DNA of 64,000 nt from NCBI RefSeq assembly GCF_014197615.1, contig NZ_JACIFY010000013.1, forward strand, positions 62,001 to 126,000, read 5' to 3'. The notes under the pieces were generated by a model. The model saw nothing but the letters and a program-made list of their open reading frames with translations, searched no databases and was not told the DNA's origin. Source of the DNA: Rhizobium esperanzae (GTDB taxonomy: Bacteria; Pseudomonadota; Alphaproteobacteria; Rhizobiales; Rhizobiaceae). The translations under genes and the position numbers were made by a program. Shown piece by piece: positions 27,761-37,198 of this stretch. Every line of letters begins with the position of its first letter. The stretch's first letter is position 1.

Positions 27761-27868
27761 GCTAGAGCAATTCCAGGAAAAGTGTGAAGCGGTTTTCCGT
27801 CCAGAATTGCGTAAATACAAAGGTTAGAGCGGTTCTGCGTTTCCGTGAAAGGCTGAACCGCTCTAACC
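27761..27868. repeat. Rhizobial intergenic palindromic repeat (two hairpins)
   Basis: Two inverted repeats in the asd to transglycosylase gap: GCAATTC...GAATTGC region (27767-27810) containing AAAAGTGTGAAGCGGTTTTCC, split here as AAAAGTGTGAAGC and GGTTTTCC, and perfect 14-base arms GGTTAGAGCGGTTC / GAACCGCTCTAACC (27822-27835 / 27855-27868). The AAAAGTGTG.AGCGGTTTT core is shared with the repeat at 15761-15864, so these are two members of one family. Confidence 0.75.
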
Positions 27869-27948
27869 GGTGATCGTGACAAAATCGCAAGTGGCTGGCA
27901 TTCTCTTGCCCGCCTAAAAACTATGCAGATCGAGAGCGGGGTTTCTCA

Positions 27949-28770
27949 ATGCGCATGACAAAGTTGTTTCTGGCGGCCGCTGCGGCAATGGGCGTCCTCC
28001 ATGCGGTACCGGCGTTCGCGCAAGGACCGCAATGTGGCAATACCAGCGCCGGCTTCGACGCCTGGGTTGCCGATTTCAAGCAGACGGCAGCGGCCAATGG
28101 CGTCAGCCAATCGGTGCTGAGCCGCGCCTTCGCCAACGTCAACTACAACAAGCCGACGATCGCCGCCGACCGCGGCCAGAAGAGCTTCAAGCTCTCCTTC
28201 GACGCCTTCATGCAGAAGCGCGGTGGTGCCGCCGTCATTTCCCGCGGCCGTTCGATGAAGGCCGCCAACCAGGCGCTTTTCGCTTCGATCGAACGCCGGT
28301 TCGGCGTTCCGGCCGGCCCGCTGATCGCGATCTGGGGCATGGAGACCGGTTTTGGCAGCTATATGGGCAATCAGCATACGCTGTCGGCTGTTTCGACCCT
28401 TGCCTATGACTGCCGTCGTTCGGAATATTTCACCGACCAGCTCTACGCCGCCCTCCAGCTGGTCTCCGAGGGTTATCTGAGCCCGCAGGCCAAGGGTGCC
28501 GCCCATGGTGAAATCGGCCAGACACAGTTCCTGCCGCGCAACGTCGTACGCTTCGGCGCCGACGGCGACGGCGACGGCCGCGTCGACATGGTCGGCTCCC
28601 GCGCCGATGCGCTGGCCTCGACCGCGAATTTCCTCAAGGGCCATGGCTGGCGCGCCGGCGCCGGTTATCAGCCGGGAGAACCGAATTTCGTCGCCATCCA
28701 GGGCTGGAACGCCGCCAGCGTCTATCAGCAGGCGATCGCCTATATCGGCCAGCAGATCGACGGCCGGTAA
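27949..28770 (+). CDS. Lytic murein transglycosylase (MltB-like)
   Basis: Exported peptidoglycan-cleaving enzyme of 273 residues: signal peptide (about 1-24, cleavage near AFA), then an SLT_2/MltB domain with the catalytic glutamate in WGMETGFGSYMGN and the GEIGQTQFLPRNVVRFGADGDGDG segment (given as GEIGQTQFLPRNV and RFGADGDGDGR). It cleaves the MurNAc-GlcNAc bond to a 1,6-anhydro end. No lipobox, so it is soluble in the periplasm. It is smaller than full MltB proteins and lacks the C-terminal peptidoglycan-binding domain. Terminator follows. Confidence 0.92.
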   Translation: MRMTKLFLAAAAAMGVLHAVPAFAQGPQCGNTSAGFDAWVADFKQTAAANGVSQSVLSRAFANVNYNKPTIAADRGQKSFKLSFDAFMQKRGGAAVISRGRSMKAANQALFASIERRFGVPAGPLIAIWGMETGFGSYMGNQHTLSAVSTLAYDCRRSEYFTDQLYAALQLVSEGYLSPQAKGAAHGEIGQTQFLPRNVVRFGADGDGDGRVDMVGSRADALASTANFLKGHGWRAGAGYQPGEPNFVAIQGWNAASVYQQAIAYIGQQIDGR

Positions 28771-28794
28771 GCTTTTATCGGCAAGAAAGACTGG

Positions 28795-28822
28795 AAACGC
28801 CGCTGCGATATGCGGCGTTTTT
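28795..28822. terminator. Terminator between transglycosylase and convergent GGDEF gene
   Basis: AAACGCCGC / GCGGCGTTT arms (9 bases, 8-base loop) followed by TT on the plus strand; touches the stop of the GGDEF gene. Confidence 0.8.
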
Positions 28823-30435
28823 CATATGCGGGAATCAAAACCGCCGCCGGACGCCGACTTGCGGCGCTCCTCCTGCGCCGGCACGGTCGCTCCCGAAACG
28901 ACGCAGTTGCGGCCGGAGGCCTTGGCGGCGTAGAGCGCCAGATCGGCGCGTTTGACCAGATCCTCGAAGTTCCGGTTGGCGGCTTCATTGGCCCGGCCGG
29001 CACATCCGAAACTCGCCGTCACCTTGAGCACCTCGCCGCTCGGCAAGGGAATCTCCGCCGCCTCGATCGCCAGCCGCACGTGCTCGGCAACGCTTGCCGC
29101 ATCGTCGGGCGTCGAATCCGGCAAAAGCGCCAGAAATTCCTCGCCGCCATGGCGCACCAGGAGATCGAAGGACCGGAAATTCTCGCGCGCGACGCCCGCG
29201 ACCTGCCGGAGCACGGCATCGCCGGCATCATGGCCGTGGATATCGTTGATCTTCTTGAAATGATCGAGGTCGAAGAGCACGACGGAAATCCAGCGTGACC
29301 CGTGCTCGGCCTGCGTCAGAAGCGCCGATGCGGCGACCTCGAAGCCGCGCCGATTATAAAGGCCGGTCAGAAGATCGGTCTGGGCGGCATTGCGCAATTC
29401 GCCGACCAGCGCCTCCCGATCCCGTGTCAGCCGGTCGATCAGACGCAGGCCCCTTGCGGCCAGCACCATCACCAGGGTGGCGAGAATGAGCAGACCGGCG
29501 CACAGCGCCAGGATCCGCGTCAGGTGCAAATGCGAGCGTGTCGAAAAGTTTTCGCCGGTCTCGTGAATATCTCGCGCGGCCTCGATCATTTTCTGCTGCA
29601 GGAAACTCATGCGCTCGCTCTGCGCTGCGGCCCAGACGTCGCGCACGGCAGGCGCCGGCCGCGAACCGGCGAGGATGGCATCGGTGATCGCATTCGCCTT
29701 CACCTGCTCGCTGCGACCGAGATAGGCGACGATGTCGCGCACGACAGGAGCCGCCGAATGGAAGACCATGTGGTCCATGCCCTCGCCGATCATGACTTTG
29801 CCCTGCACCAACAGTTCCACCGGAAACCGGGCGGAAACGCCCTGGTCGAGGTAGCGGGTGCCAATGCCGGTGATCAACCTTTCACCGTAGTAGGTCAGCA
29901 TGATGCCCATCAGCTGGTTGGATTTCTCCAGCAGCACCGGATCGTTGATCAGCGGTGAAAGCGCATCGACGACAGCAAGCTGCTTGAGAGCCGAATACCA
30001 GTAGATCGAACCGGGATCGCTGCCGAAATAGCGTCCCTGGTCGACAGCGCTGCGGGCTGCGACGATGCGGCTATAGGCCAGGCTGAGAACCGACAGTTCT
30101 TCCACAAGGCCTTCATCAAGCGTCTCGCGAGGGGGCAGGCTGGCATAGAAGGCCCGGCGTTCGCGATCGAGCGTCATCCGGCTTCGTTGCATCTCGATGG
30201 CCGTGCTGCTGTTGGGACGGGCGAGATAGTGGCGGGTGGCGCCGATCTCACTGAGAATCTCCGTGGCGGCGATCGATCCGCCGCGGGCAAGCACGTCGGC
30301 GAACTGCCGGTCTTTCTCGAGATGCCGATATTGCAGGACCGAAGCCCGTATGACGATGACGCCTTCAATGAGCATGAAGACGAAAGGCAGCATGATCGCG
30401 GCCAGGATAACCCTTTTGATGGTCTCGAACTTCAT
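28822..30435 (-). CDS. Membrane-bound diguanylate cyclase (GGDEF)
   Basis: Protein of 537 residues: one N-terminal helix (about 8-32), a helical periplasmic sensor region of about 270 residues (possibly NIT-like), a second helix (about 305-330), and a GGDEF domain starting at DLLTGLYNRRGF. The active-site motif is GGEEF (about 428-432), so cyclic di-GMP synthesis is expected. An RSFD sequence five residues before it fits the RxxD inhibitory site, so product feedback is likely. Start: ATG 30435 rather than the TTG two codons earlier; neither has a strong ribosome-binding site. Signal unknown. Confidence 0.9.
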   Translation of the reverse strand: MKFETIKRVILAAIMLPFVFMLIEGVIVIRASVLQYRHLEKDRQFADVLARGGSIAATEILSEIGATRHYLARPNSSTAIEMQRSRMTLDRERRAFYASLPPRETLDEGLVEELSVLSLAYSRIVAARSAVDQGRYFGSDPGSIYWYSALKQLAVVDALSPLINDPVLLEKSNQLMGIMLTYYGERLITGIGTRYLDQGVSARFPVELLVQGKVMIGEGMDHMVFHSAAPVVRDIVAYLGRSEQVKANAITDAILAGSRPAPAVRDVWAAAQSERMSFLQQKMIEAARDIHETGENFSTRSHLHLTRILALCAGLLILATLVMVLAARGLRLIDRLTRDREALVGELRNAAQTDLLTGLYNRRGFEVAASALLTQAEHGSRWISVVLFDLDHFKKINDIHGHDAGDAVLRQVAGVARENFRSFDLLVRHGGEEFLALLPDSTPDDAASVAEHVRLAIEAAEIPLPSGEVLKVTASFGCAGRANEAANRNFEDLVKRADLALYAAKASGRNCVVSGATVPAQEERRKSASGGGFDSRI

Positions 30436-30531
30436 CGCCAATCGCCACGGTGATCAAAACGTCGGTCGTGCGCGACCAATTCACGGGCAGCTTAACAACA
30501 ATTCTTAAAAAACTGATAAAGCAGTTCGTCC

Positions 30532-31173
30532 CTAGATTTCCGGACGAATGAAGTCACGTGTCTCAGCATCCATCACCCAGAGTTCGCCTGTGGAAATATC
30601 GAACCATGCGCCGTGGAGATGCATTTTTCCCGCTTCCTCAAGCGCCTTGATGTCGGGAAAGCTTCTGAGATTGTTGATCGAATTGCGGATCGACACACGC
30701 TCCAGCGCCGTTTGCCGCTCGGCGGCCGTCATCACGTCGTTGCTCTGGATCTGCTCGGCGGCAGGCTTGACCAGCGACATCCAGCGGCCGATGAAATCGC
30801 CTGGCGACAGCGGTTCGGCATTCGGATCGAGTGCTGCGCGGATACCGCCGCAACGGCCGTGACCCATGACGACGATATCGGAGACCTTCAGGGCCTGCAC
30901 CGCAAATTCGAGCGCCGCCGAGGTCGAATGGAAATGGCCGTCCGGCTCGTAGGGCGGCACCATGTTGGCGACGTTGCGGATAACGAAGAGCTCACCCGGG
31001 CCGGCATCGAAGATCAACTCGGGTGCCGCACGCGAGTCCGAACAGGCGATGACCAAAGTGCTCGGACTCTGACCGTTTTCGGCAAGCAACCGATACCTGT
31101 CGCGGGCGTCGGCATAACGCCCGTTCATGAAGTTGCGATAACCGTCCAGAAGTGGTGTAGGAAAACGCTGCAT
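30532..31173 (-). CDS. Beta-carbonic anhydrase
   Basis: Interconverts CO2 and bicarbonate. The 213-residue protein has the zinc ligands and catalytic dyad in VIACSDSRAAPE (Cys, Asp, Arg) and VVMGHGRCGGI (His, Cys), and FVIRNVANMVPPYEPD. Start MQRFPTPLLDGYRNFMNGRY at 31173 is preferred over a longer frame with no homology. Cytoplasmic, no signal peptide. Lies between the GGDEF and pyridoxal kinase genes on the same strand with moderate gaps. Confidence 0.95.
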   Translation of the reverse strand: MQRFPTPLLDGYRNFMNGRYADARDRYRLLAENGQSPSTLVIACSDSRAAPELIFDAGPGELFVIRNVANMVPPYEPDGHFHSTSAALEFAVQALKVSDIVVMGHGRCGGIRAALDPNAEPLSPGDFIGRWMSLVKPAAEQIQSNDVMTAAERQTALERVSIRNSINNLRSFPDIKALEEAGKMHLHGAWFDISTGELWVMDAETRDFIRPEI

Positions 31174-31245
31174 GCTTTCTGGATTAGCGCGCGCGGAGGA
31201 TAAGATCAACTGCTGCACTGCAAAATGCGTGCATCGGCCAATGCG

Positions 31246-32121
31246 TCATTTTTTCCGCCGCTGGGCCGGATGCACGAGCCGGCGCATCTGCACCATGGCC
31301 ATCGGCGTCGAAAGGCTGGACGCATCGCTTGCCAGCATCAACTCGTTGCTGCCGCGCTTGACGGCGCGCGCCAGCACTTCGAAGACGCTGGCCGTGGCAA
31401 GCTGCAGCGCCTTTTCATCCTCCAGGCCGGAAAGCAGGCGCGACAGGAAGACCGCGGCAAGCAGGTCGCCGAGACCGTTCGGCGGATTTTCGACGACCCG
31501 GTGCTCGGCAAGCAGCGCGTGCCGGCCGGACAGATAGAGATTGCCGGTACCGCCCGCCATCATCGGCACGGCCGAAGTGACGAGCATGCGCGATGGCCCG
31601 AGCGCCAGCGCCGCCTCCATGATCGCGCTGTTATCGTCAAGCGCCGCCCCCGAAAGCCATGCGAGTTCGTAGCGGTTCGGCGTCGCGAGCGAGGCGAGCG
31701 GGATAAGATGATCGCGAATGGCCTCGGCTGTCGCTTCCGGCACGTAGAGGCCGCCGAGGTCGCCCATGACGGGATCGCAGACATAAAGCAGTTCGGGATT
31801 GTTCTGCCTGAGCGCAGCGATCAGCCGGGAGACAGAGCGGGCCTGGGCGGCATTGCCGAAATAACCCGACAGCACCGCCTTGACTTCGCCGATCCAGGGC
31901 GCGCGGATCAGATCGTCGATCGCCGCGTCGAAATCGGCTTCCGCAAAGGTCAGCCGCGTCGAGCGGCCGTGGCCGGGATGCCAGGGCAGCACGATGGTCG
32001 GCAGGGCCCAGACCGGATGGCCGAGCGTCTCCAGCGCAAAGACGGCCGCCCGGTTTCCGACCGAACCGCGCACCACATGGCTGGAGATGACGATGACTGC
32101 GCCCGCTGCATTTTCCGACAT
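31246..32121 (-). CDS. pdxY: Pyridoxal kinase PdxY
   Basis: Phosphorylates pyridoxal to PLP in the salvage pathway. Ribokinase-like protein of 291 residues: VISSHVVRGSVGNRAAVFALE, substrate and metal segment VCDPVMGDLGGLYV, and the anion-hole motif NPPNGLGDLLAAVFLSRLL. It starts at MSENAAGAV (32121). It diverges from the glutamate dehydrogenase gene; the 276 bases between them hold both promoters but no element I could define. Confidence 0.9.
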   Translation of the reverse strand: MSENAAGAVIVISSHVVRGSVGNRAAVFALETLGHPVWALPTIVLPWHPGHGRSTRLTFAEADFDAAIDDLIRAPWIGEVKAVLSGYFGNAAQARSVSRLIAALRQNNPELLYVCDPVMGDLGGLYVPEATAEAIRDHLIPLASLATPNRYELAWLSGAALDDNSAIMEAALALGPSRMLVTSAVPMMAGGTGNLYLSGRHALLAEHRVVENPPNGLGDLLAAVFLSRLLSGLEDEKALQLATASVFEVLARAVKRGSNELMLASDASSLSTPMAMVQMRRLVHPAQRRKK

Positions 32122-32397
32122 GATACCAGGATCCGAATGATGATCGCGTTGATGATCTTTTTGACGCCGCGCTGTCAACCATTCTTCACGTGGGCATGGA
32201 AATGTGCGTCGAAGTGAAAAGCCGGAAAAGGGGCGCTTTCATCCGATTTGGCCACGAAAGCGGAAAAATCTCTAACAATTTCCCATTTTCCGCGTCAAAA
32301 AAGCATCAAAACGGTCCTTCAGACCTCTATTTTAGAGATTTTTTCGAGGAATCTTCTGCTAGCTTGCAGAAAATCAGTCCATTGCGGGAGGCGATCC

Positions 32398-35300
32398 ATG
32401 GCTGCCAGAAACAATCCGAAACGGGAAAAGCAGATCGAAAATGCGCGTAAGATCGCCAAGGCGACAAGCGAGCCGCATCTCGATCCGGAAATCCTCTTCG
32501 GCCGGGCCAGCAATGACGATCTCGAACTCTATACGGCTGATATGCTGGCGCTCTCCGCAGTGCATTCCGCCAAGGAACTCGCTGCCTGGAACGGCAAGGC
32601 GCCGCGCGTCAGCATCGACACCATTGCCGATGTCACGCCTGACGGCACGGCCGTCTCGGTGCTTTCGGTCACCGATCGGAACATGCCTTTTCTCTATGAA
32701 TCGGTCATGGGAGAAGTGACGAGCACGCACCGCGACCTGTTCATGGCCGTGCATCCCATCCTGGTGATCGAAAAAGGCAAGGCACCCACGCTTTATTCCG
32801 CCGACCAACCGAGCGATCCGGCTGCGCGCGTCAGCCACATCCAGCTTCATATCGCCCCGCTCAATTCCGCCCAGGCCGCCGATCTCGTCAAGCGCATCGA
32901 AACGGTGCTGGAACAGGTCCGCCTGTCGGTTTCCGACTGGAAGCCGATGCTTTCCAAGCTCGATGGCGTCATCGCCGAGCTTGCCGCCAACGGCGCTGGC
33001 CGCAGGAAGGCCGAACATGCCGAGGCGATCGCCTTCCTGAGCTGGCTGCGCGACGAGAATTTCACCTTCCTCGGCATGCGCGAATATGTCTGTTCCGGCA
33101 AGGGCGCCGACGCCAAGGTGGAGCGCGACAAGGGCGCCGGCCTCGGCATCCTCTCCAATCCGGACGTTCTCGTGCTGCGCACGGGCAAGGATGCCGTGAC
33201 GACGACACCCGAGATTCTTGCCTTCCTCGACGGTCCAGACTTCCTGATCGTCACCAAGGCGAACGTGAAATCGATCGTCCATCGTCGCGCCTATATGGAT
33301 TATGTCGGCGTCAAGCGTTTCGACGCCAAGGGCAATGTCACCGGCGAGCTGCGCATCGTCGGTCTTTTCACCTCGACTGCCTATACGTCGCTCGCCGCCG
33401 AAATCCCGCTGCTGCGTTCCAAGATCGAGAAAGTGAAGGAGCATTTCGGCTTCGACCCGATGAGCCATTCCGGCCGCATGCTCGACAACACGCTGGAATC
33501 CTATCCGCGCGACGATCTTTTCCAGATCGACACGACGCTGCTTGCAAGCTTTGCCGAACAGATCAACGATCTGGCCGACCGGCCGCGCGTGCGCGCTTTG
33601 CCGCGCATCGACCATTTCGACCGCTTCGTCTCGGTGATCGTCTACGTACCGCGCGAGGAATATGATTCGATCGTCCGCGAACGCATCGGCACCTATCTGA
33701 AGACGGTCTATGACGGCCGCGTCTCCGCTTATTACCCGGCTTTCCCGGAAGGCGGCGTGGCGCGCGTGCATTTCATCATCGGCCGCTCCGGCGGCAAGAC
33801 CCCACGCATTCCGCAGGCCAAGCTCGAGCAGGTGATCCGCGAGATCACCGCCCGCTGGGACGATCGTTTCGAGGCGCTGGCCGGACCCAAGGCGGCGAAG
33901 ATAGCGGTCGACCAGGCCTTCCAGGATTCCTTCACGCCTGAGGAAACCGTGGCCGACCTCGCCGATATCGGCGCCTGCGCATCTGGCGAGCCGCTTCGCA
34001 TCCAGTTCTACCATCGCCAGGAAGAACACGGCCGGACCCTCTCGCTGAAGATCTTCCACGCCGGCGGCCAGCTGGCGCTGTCGCGCCGCGTGCCGCTTCT
34101 GGAAAATCTCGGCTTCAATGTCGTCAGCGAACGCACCTTCGACATCGGCGTGCCGGCTGCCGCTGGAGAAACGAAGCTCGTTGTGCTGCACGATATGGAA
34201 CTCGAGACCCGCACCGGCGGCGAAATCGATCTGCAGCGTTATGGCGCTGCCCTGGAAGAAGCTTTCGTCGCCGCCTTCGCCGGCACGATCGACAATGACA
34301 GCTTCAACCGGCTGATCCTGTCGGCCGGGCTTTCGGCACGCGAGGCCAATGTGCTGCGCGCCTATGCGCGTTATCTCCGCCAGGCCGGCATCGCCTATTC
34401 GCAGGATTATATCGCAACGACGCTCGACAAATATCCGAGGATTGCCGCCGCCATCTTCCGGCTGTTCCACGATACGCTCGACACGAAGCTTTCGGAAAAG
34501 GCCCGCGTCAAGAAGCTTGCCGAGCTGCATCAGGCGATCGAGGCCGAACTCGCCGATGTGCCGAGCCTGGACGACGACCGTATCCTGCGCCGCTACGTCA
34601 ATATCGTCGATGCGACGCTGCGTACCAATTATTTCCAGAAGAACCCGGACGGATCGCCGAAGCCGATGCTGGCCTTCAAGCTCGATCCGCACCTGGTCGA
34701 CGGCTTGCCGGAGCCGAAACCCTTCCGCGAAATGTTCGTCTACGGCGTCGAGGTCGAAGGTGTGCACCTGCGCTTCGGCAAGGTGGCGCGCGGCGGCCTG
34801 CGCTGGTCTGATCGCGCCGAAGATTACCGCACCGAAGTGCTCGGCCTCGTCAAGGCGCAGCAGGTGAAGAACGCGGTCATCGTGCCGGTCGGCGCCAAGG
34901 GTGGCTTCTATCCGAAGAAACTCCCCGTCGGCGGCAACCGCGATGAAATTTTCAATGCCGGCCGTGAGGCTTACAAGACCTATATCCGCACGCTGCTGTC
35001 GATCACCGACAACATCTCGGGCGCCGAGATCGTGCCGCCGAAGGATACGGTGAGGCTCGATGGCGACGACCCCTATTTCGTCGTCGCCGCCGACAAGGGC
35101 ACGGCAACCTTCTCCGACACCGCCAATGCGCTGGCCCAGGAAGCCGGTTTCTGGCTGGACGACGCCTTCGCCTCCGGCGGCTCGGCCGGTTACGACCACA
35201 AGAAGATGGGCATCACCGCCCGCGGCGCCTGGGAAACCGTCAAACGCCATTTCCGTGAAATGGACATCGACATCCAGACGACGCCCTTCACCGTTGCCGG

Positions 35301-37173
35301 CGTCGGCGACATGTCGGGCGACGTCTTCGGCAACGGCATGCTGCTCTCTCCGAAGATCAGGCTGATATCAGCCTTCGATCACCGCGACATCGTCATCGAT
35401 CCCGATCCCGACATGGAAAAGACGCTGGCCGAGCGCCAGCGGCTCTTCAACCTGCCGCGTTCGAGCTGGCAGGATTTCGACAAAAGCGTGCTCTCGAAAG
35501 GCGCGATGATCATTTCCCGCGCGGCGAAATCGGTAACGCTGACGCCGGAGGCGGTTGCCGCGATCGGCATCGACAAGGCGGTGGCGACCCCCTTCGAGAT
35601 CATGACCGCGATCCTGAAAAGCCCGGTCGACCTGCTCTGGTTCGGCGGCATCGGCACCTATGTGAAAGCGCCTTCCGAAACCGATACCGAAGTCGGCGAC
35701 CGCGCCAACGATCCGATCCGCGTCACCGCGGCGGATGTGCGCGCCAAGGTGATCGGCGAAGGTGCAAACCTCGGCGTCACCCAGAAGGGCCGCATCGCCT
35801 ACGGCCTCAAGGGCGGACGTTGCAACTCCGACGCCATCGACAACTCGGCCGGCGTCAACACCTCCGACGTCGAGGTCAACATCAAGATCGCGCTGGCCGC
35901 CGCCATGCATGACGGGCGCCTGACGCGGGCAAAACGCGACCAGCTTCTGTCGTCGATGACCGACGAGGTGGCAGTGCTCGTGCTGCGCAACAACTATCTG
36001 CAGTCGCTGGCAATCTCGCTGACGGAGCGCAAGGGCACGGCCAACGGCCTGGAGCTTGCGCGCTTCATGACCGTTCTCGAAGGCGCCAAGCAGCTGAACC
36101 GCAAGGTCGAGACATTGCCGGACGAAGCAACGCTGGCCGAGCGCTATGCCGCCGGCAAGCCGCTGACCCGGCCGGAAATCGGCGTGCTGGTGTCCTATGC
36201 AAAGATCGTGCTCTTCGATGCGCTGGCTGCCAGCGACCTGCCCGATGATCCTTATTTCACCGCGACGCTTTCCAATTACTTCCCGGTGAAGATGCAGAAG
36301 TCGAACGCCGGCGATATATCAGGCCACCGGCTGAAGCGCGAAATCATCGCGACGGTGCTTGCCAACGAGGCGATCAACCGCGGCGGGCCGAGCTTCACCG
36401 TCGCCATGATGGACGCAACGGCGGCTTCGGCACCGGAAGTGGTGCGCGCGGCGATCGTCGCCCGTGACGGTTTCGACCTGACCAGGCTCTGGTCCGAGAC
36501 GGATGCGCTGGACGGCAAGGTGTCCGGTCAGATGCAGAACCGCATCTACGAGGAGATCAGCCACAGCTTCACCGTGCTGACGCGCCTGCTCCTGAAGACC
36601 GGCATGGCCAAGGCCGACATGGCCGAAGTGATTAGCCGGCTGCAGGCTGCCCTGAAGAAGCTGAAGCCCGCCTTCGCCGAACAGTCGGCCGCCGATGCCG
36701 CGACGCGCCAGGCGGAATATGCGCAGGCCGGCGTGCCCGAAAAACTCGCCGCCGAGATCGCCAATCTCCACAGCTTCGCGCTGGTGCCCGAGATCATGCA
36801 GATCGCCGAACGCACCGGTGAGCCGCTGGTGCGCGCCGCAGAGAATTACTTCGCGGTGTCGCAGACCTTCCGCATCGCCCGGCTGCTGGCAGCCGGCGGG
36901 CGCATCCTCACCTCCGACCATTATGAGAACCTGGCGCTGGCCCGCAGCATCGACCAGATCGCCAGCGCAAGGCGCGATATCGTCATCTCGGCGCTCTCCG
37001 ATCACGGCAAGGAGAAGCTTCCCGTCCAGGCCTGGCACGCGCAGGACCGCATCCGGATCAACCGTATCGTCGAGGAGCTTTCGAGCCTCAGCGACGGCGG
37101 CGATCCCAATCTTGCGCGTATTACCGTTGCTGCAGGTATCCTGACCGATCTTGCGCGCGACCGGGTGAGGTGA
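32398..37173 (+). CDS. NAD-dependent glutamate dehydrogenase, large (180 kDa) type
   Basis: Converts glutamate to 2-oxoglutarate and ammonia with NAD. The 1591-residue product is the long GDH class (GdhB of Pseudomonas and Caulobacter type), with long N- and C-terminal regions flanking a catalytic core that includes ARGGLRWSDRAEDYRTEVLG, VPVGAKGGFYPKK and FGGIGTYVKAPSE. ATG 32398 is preferred because GGGAGG precedes it; an upstream frame from 32248 lacks support. The catabolic use of glutamate as carbon source is inferred from the class. Confidence 0.96.
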   Translation: MAARNNPKREKQIENARKIAKATSEPHLDPEILFGRASNDDLELYTADMLALSAVHSAKELAAWNGKAPRVSIDTIADVTPDGTAVSVLSVTDRNMPFLYESVMGEVTSTHRDLFMAVHPILVIEKGKAPTLYSADQPSDPAARVSHIQLHIAPLNSAQAADLVKRIETVLEQVRLSVSDWKPMLSKLDGVIAELAANGAGRRKAEHAEAIAFLSWLRDENFTFLGMREYVCSGKGADAKVERDKGAGLGILSNPDVLVLRTGKDAVTTTPEILAFLDGPDFLIVTKANVKSIVHRRAYMDYVGVKRFDAKGNVTGELRIVGLFTSTAYTSLAAEIPLLRSKIEKVKEHFGFDPMSHSGRMLDNTLESYPRDDLFQIDTTLLASFAEQINDLADRPRVRALPRIDHFDRFVSVIVYVPREEYDSIVRERIGTYLKTVYDGRVSAYYPAFPEGGVARVHFIIGRSGGKTPRIPQAKLEQVIREITARWDDRFEALAGPKAAKIAVDQAFQDSFTPEETVADLADIGACASGEPLRIQFYHRQEEHGRTLSLKIFHAGGQLALSRRVPLLENLGFNVVSERTFDIGVPAAAGETKLVVLHDMELETRTGGEIDLQRYGAALEEAFVAAFAGTIDNDSFNRLILSAGLSAREANVLRAYARYLRQAGIAYSQDYIATTLDKYPRIAAAIFRLFHDTLDTKLSEKARVKKLAELHQAIEAELADVPSLDDDRILRRYVNIVDATLRTNYFQKNPDGSPKPMLAFKLDPHLVDGLPEPKPFREMFVYGVEVEGVHLRFGKVARGGLRWSDRAEDYRTEVLGLVKAQQVKNAVIVPVGAKGGFYPKKLPVGGNRDEIFNAGREAYKTYIRTLLSITDNISGAEIVPPKDTVRLDGDDPYFVVAADKGTATFSDTANALAQEAGFWLDDAFASGGSAGYDHKKMGITARGAWETVKRHFREMDIDIQTTPFTVAGVGDMSGDVFGNGMLLSPKIRLISAFDHRDIVIDPDPDMEKTLAERQRLFNLPRSSWQDFDKSVLSKGAMIISRAAKSVTLTPEAVAAIGIDKAVATPFEIMTAILKSPVDLLWFGGIGTYVKAPSETDTEVGDRANDPIRVTAADVRAKVIGEGANLGVTQKGRIAYGLKGGRCNSDAIDNSAGVNTSDVEVNIKIALAAAMHDGRLTRAKRDQLLSSMTDEVAVLVLRNNYLQSLAISLTERKGTANGLELARFMTVLEGAKQLNRKVETLPDEATLAERYAAGKPLTRPEIGVLVSYAKIVLFDALAASDLPDDPYFTATLSNYFPVKMQKSNAGDISGHRLKREIIATVLANEAINRGGPSFTVAMMDATAASAPEVVRAAIVARDGFDLTRLWSETDALDGKVSGQMQNRIYEEISHSFTVLTRLLLKTGMAKADMAEVISRLQAALKKLKPAFAEQSAADAATRQAEYAQAGVPEKLAAEIANLHSFALVPEIMQIAERTGEPLVRAAENYFAVSQTFRIARLLAAGGRILTSDHYENLALARSIDQIASARRDIVISALSDHGKEKLPVQAWHAQDRIRINRIVEELSSLSDGGDPNLARITVAAGILTDLARDRVR

Positions 37174-37198
37174 GACAGTCCGCTGCAAAAAGGAGCGG

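Noticed and set aside
32374-35250. 958-codon open frame on the minus strand opposite glutamate dehydrogenase
   Set aside because: It mirrors the strongly conserved GDH coding frame; high GC third positions leave the antisense frame open. No domain is recognisable.
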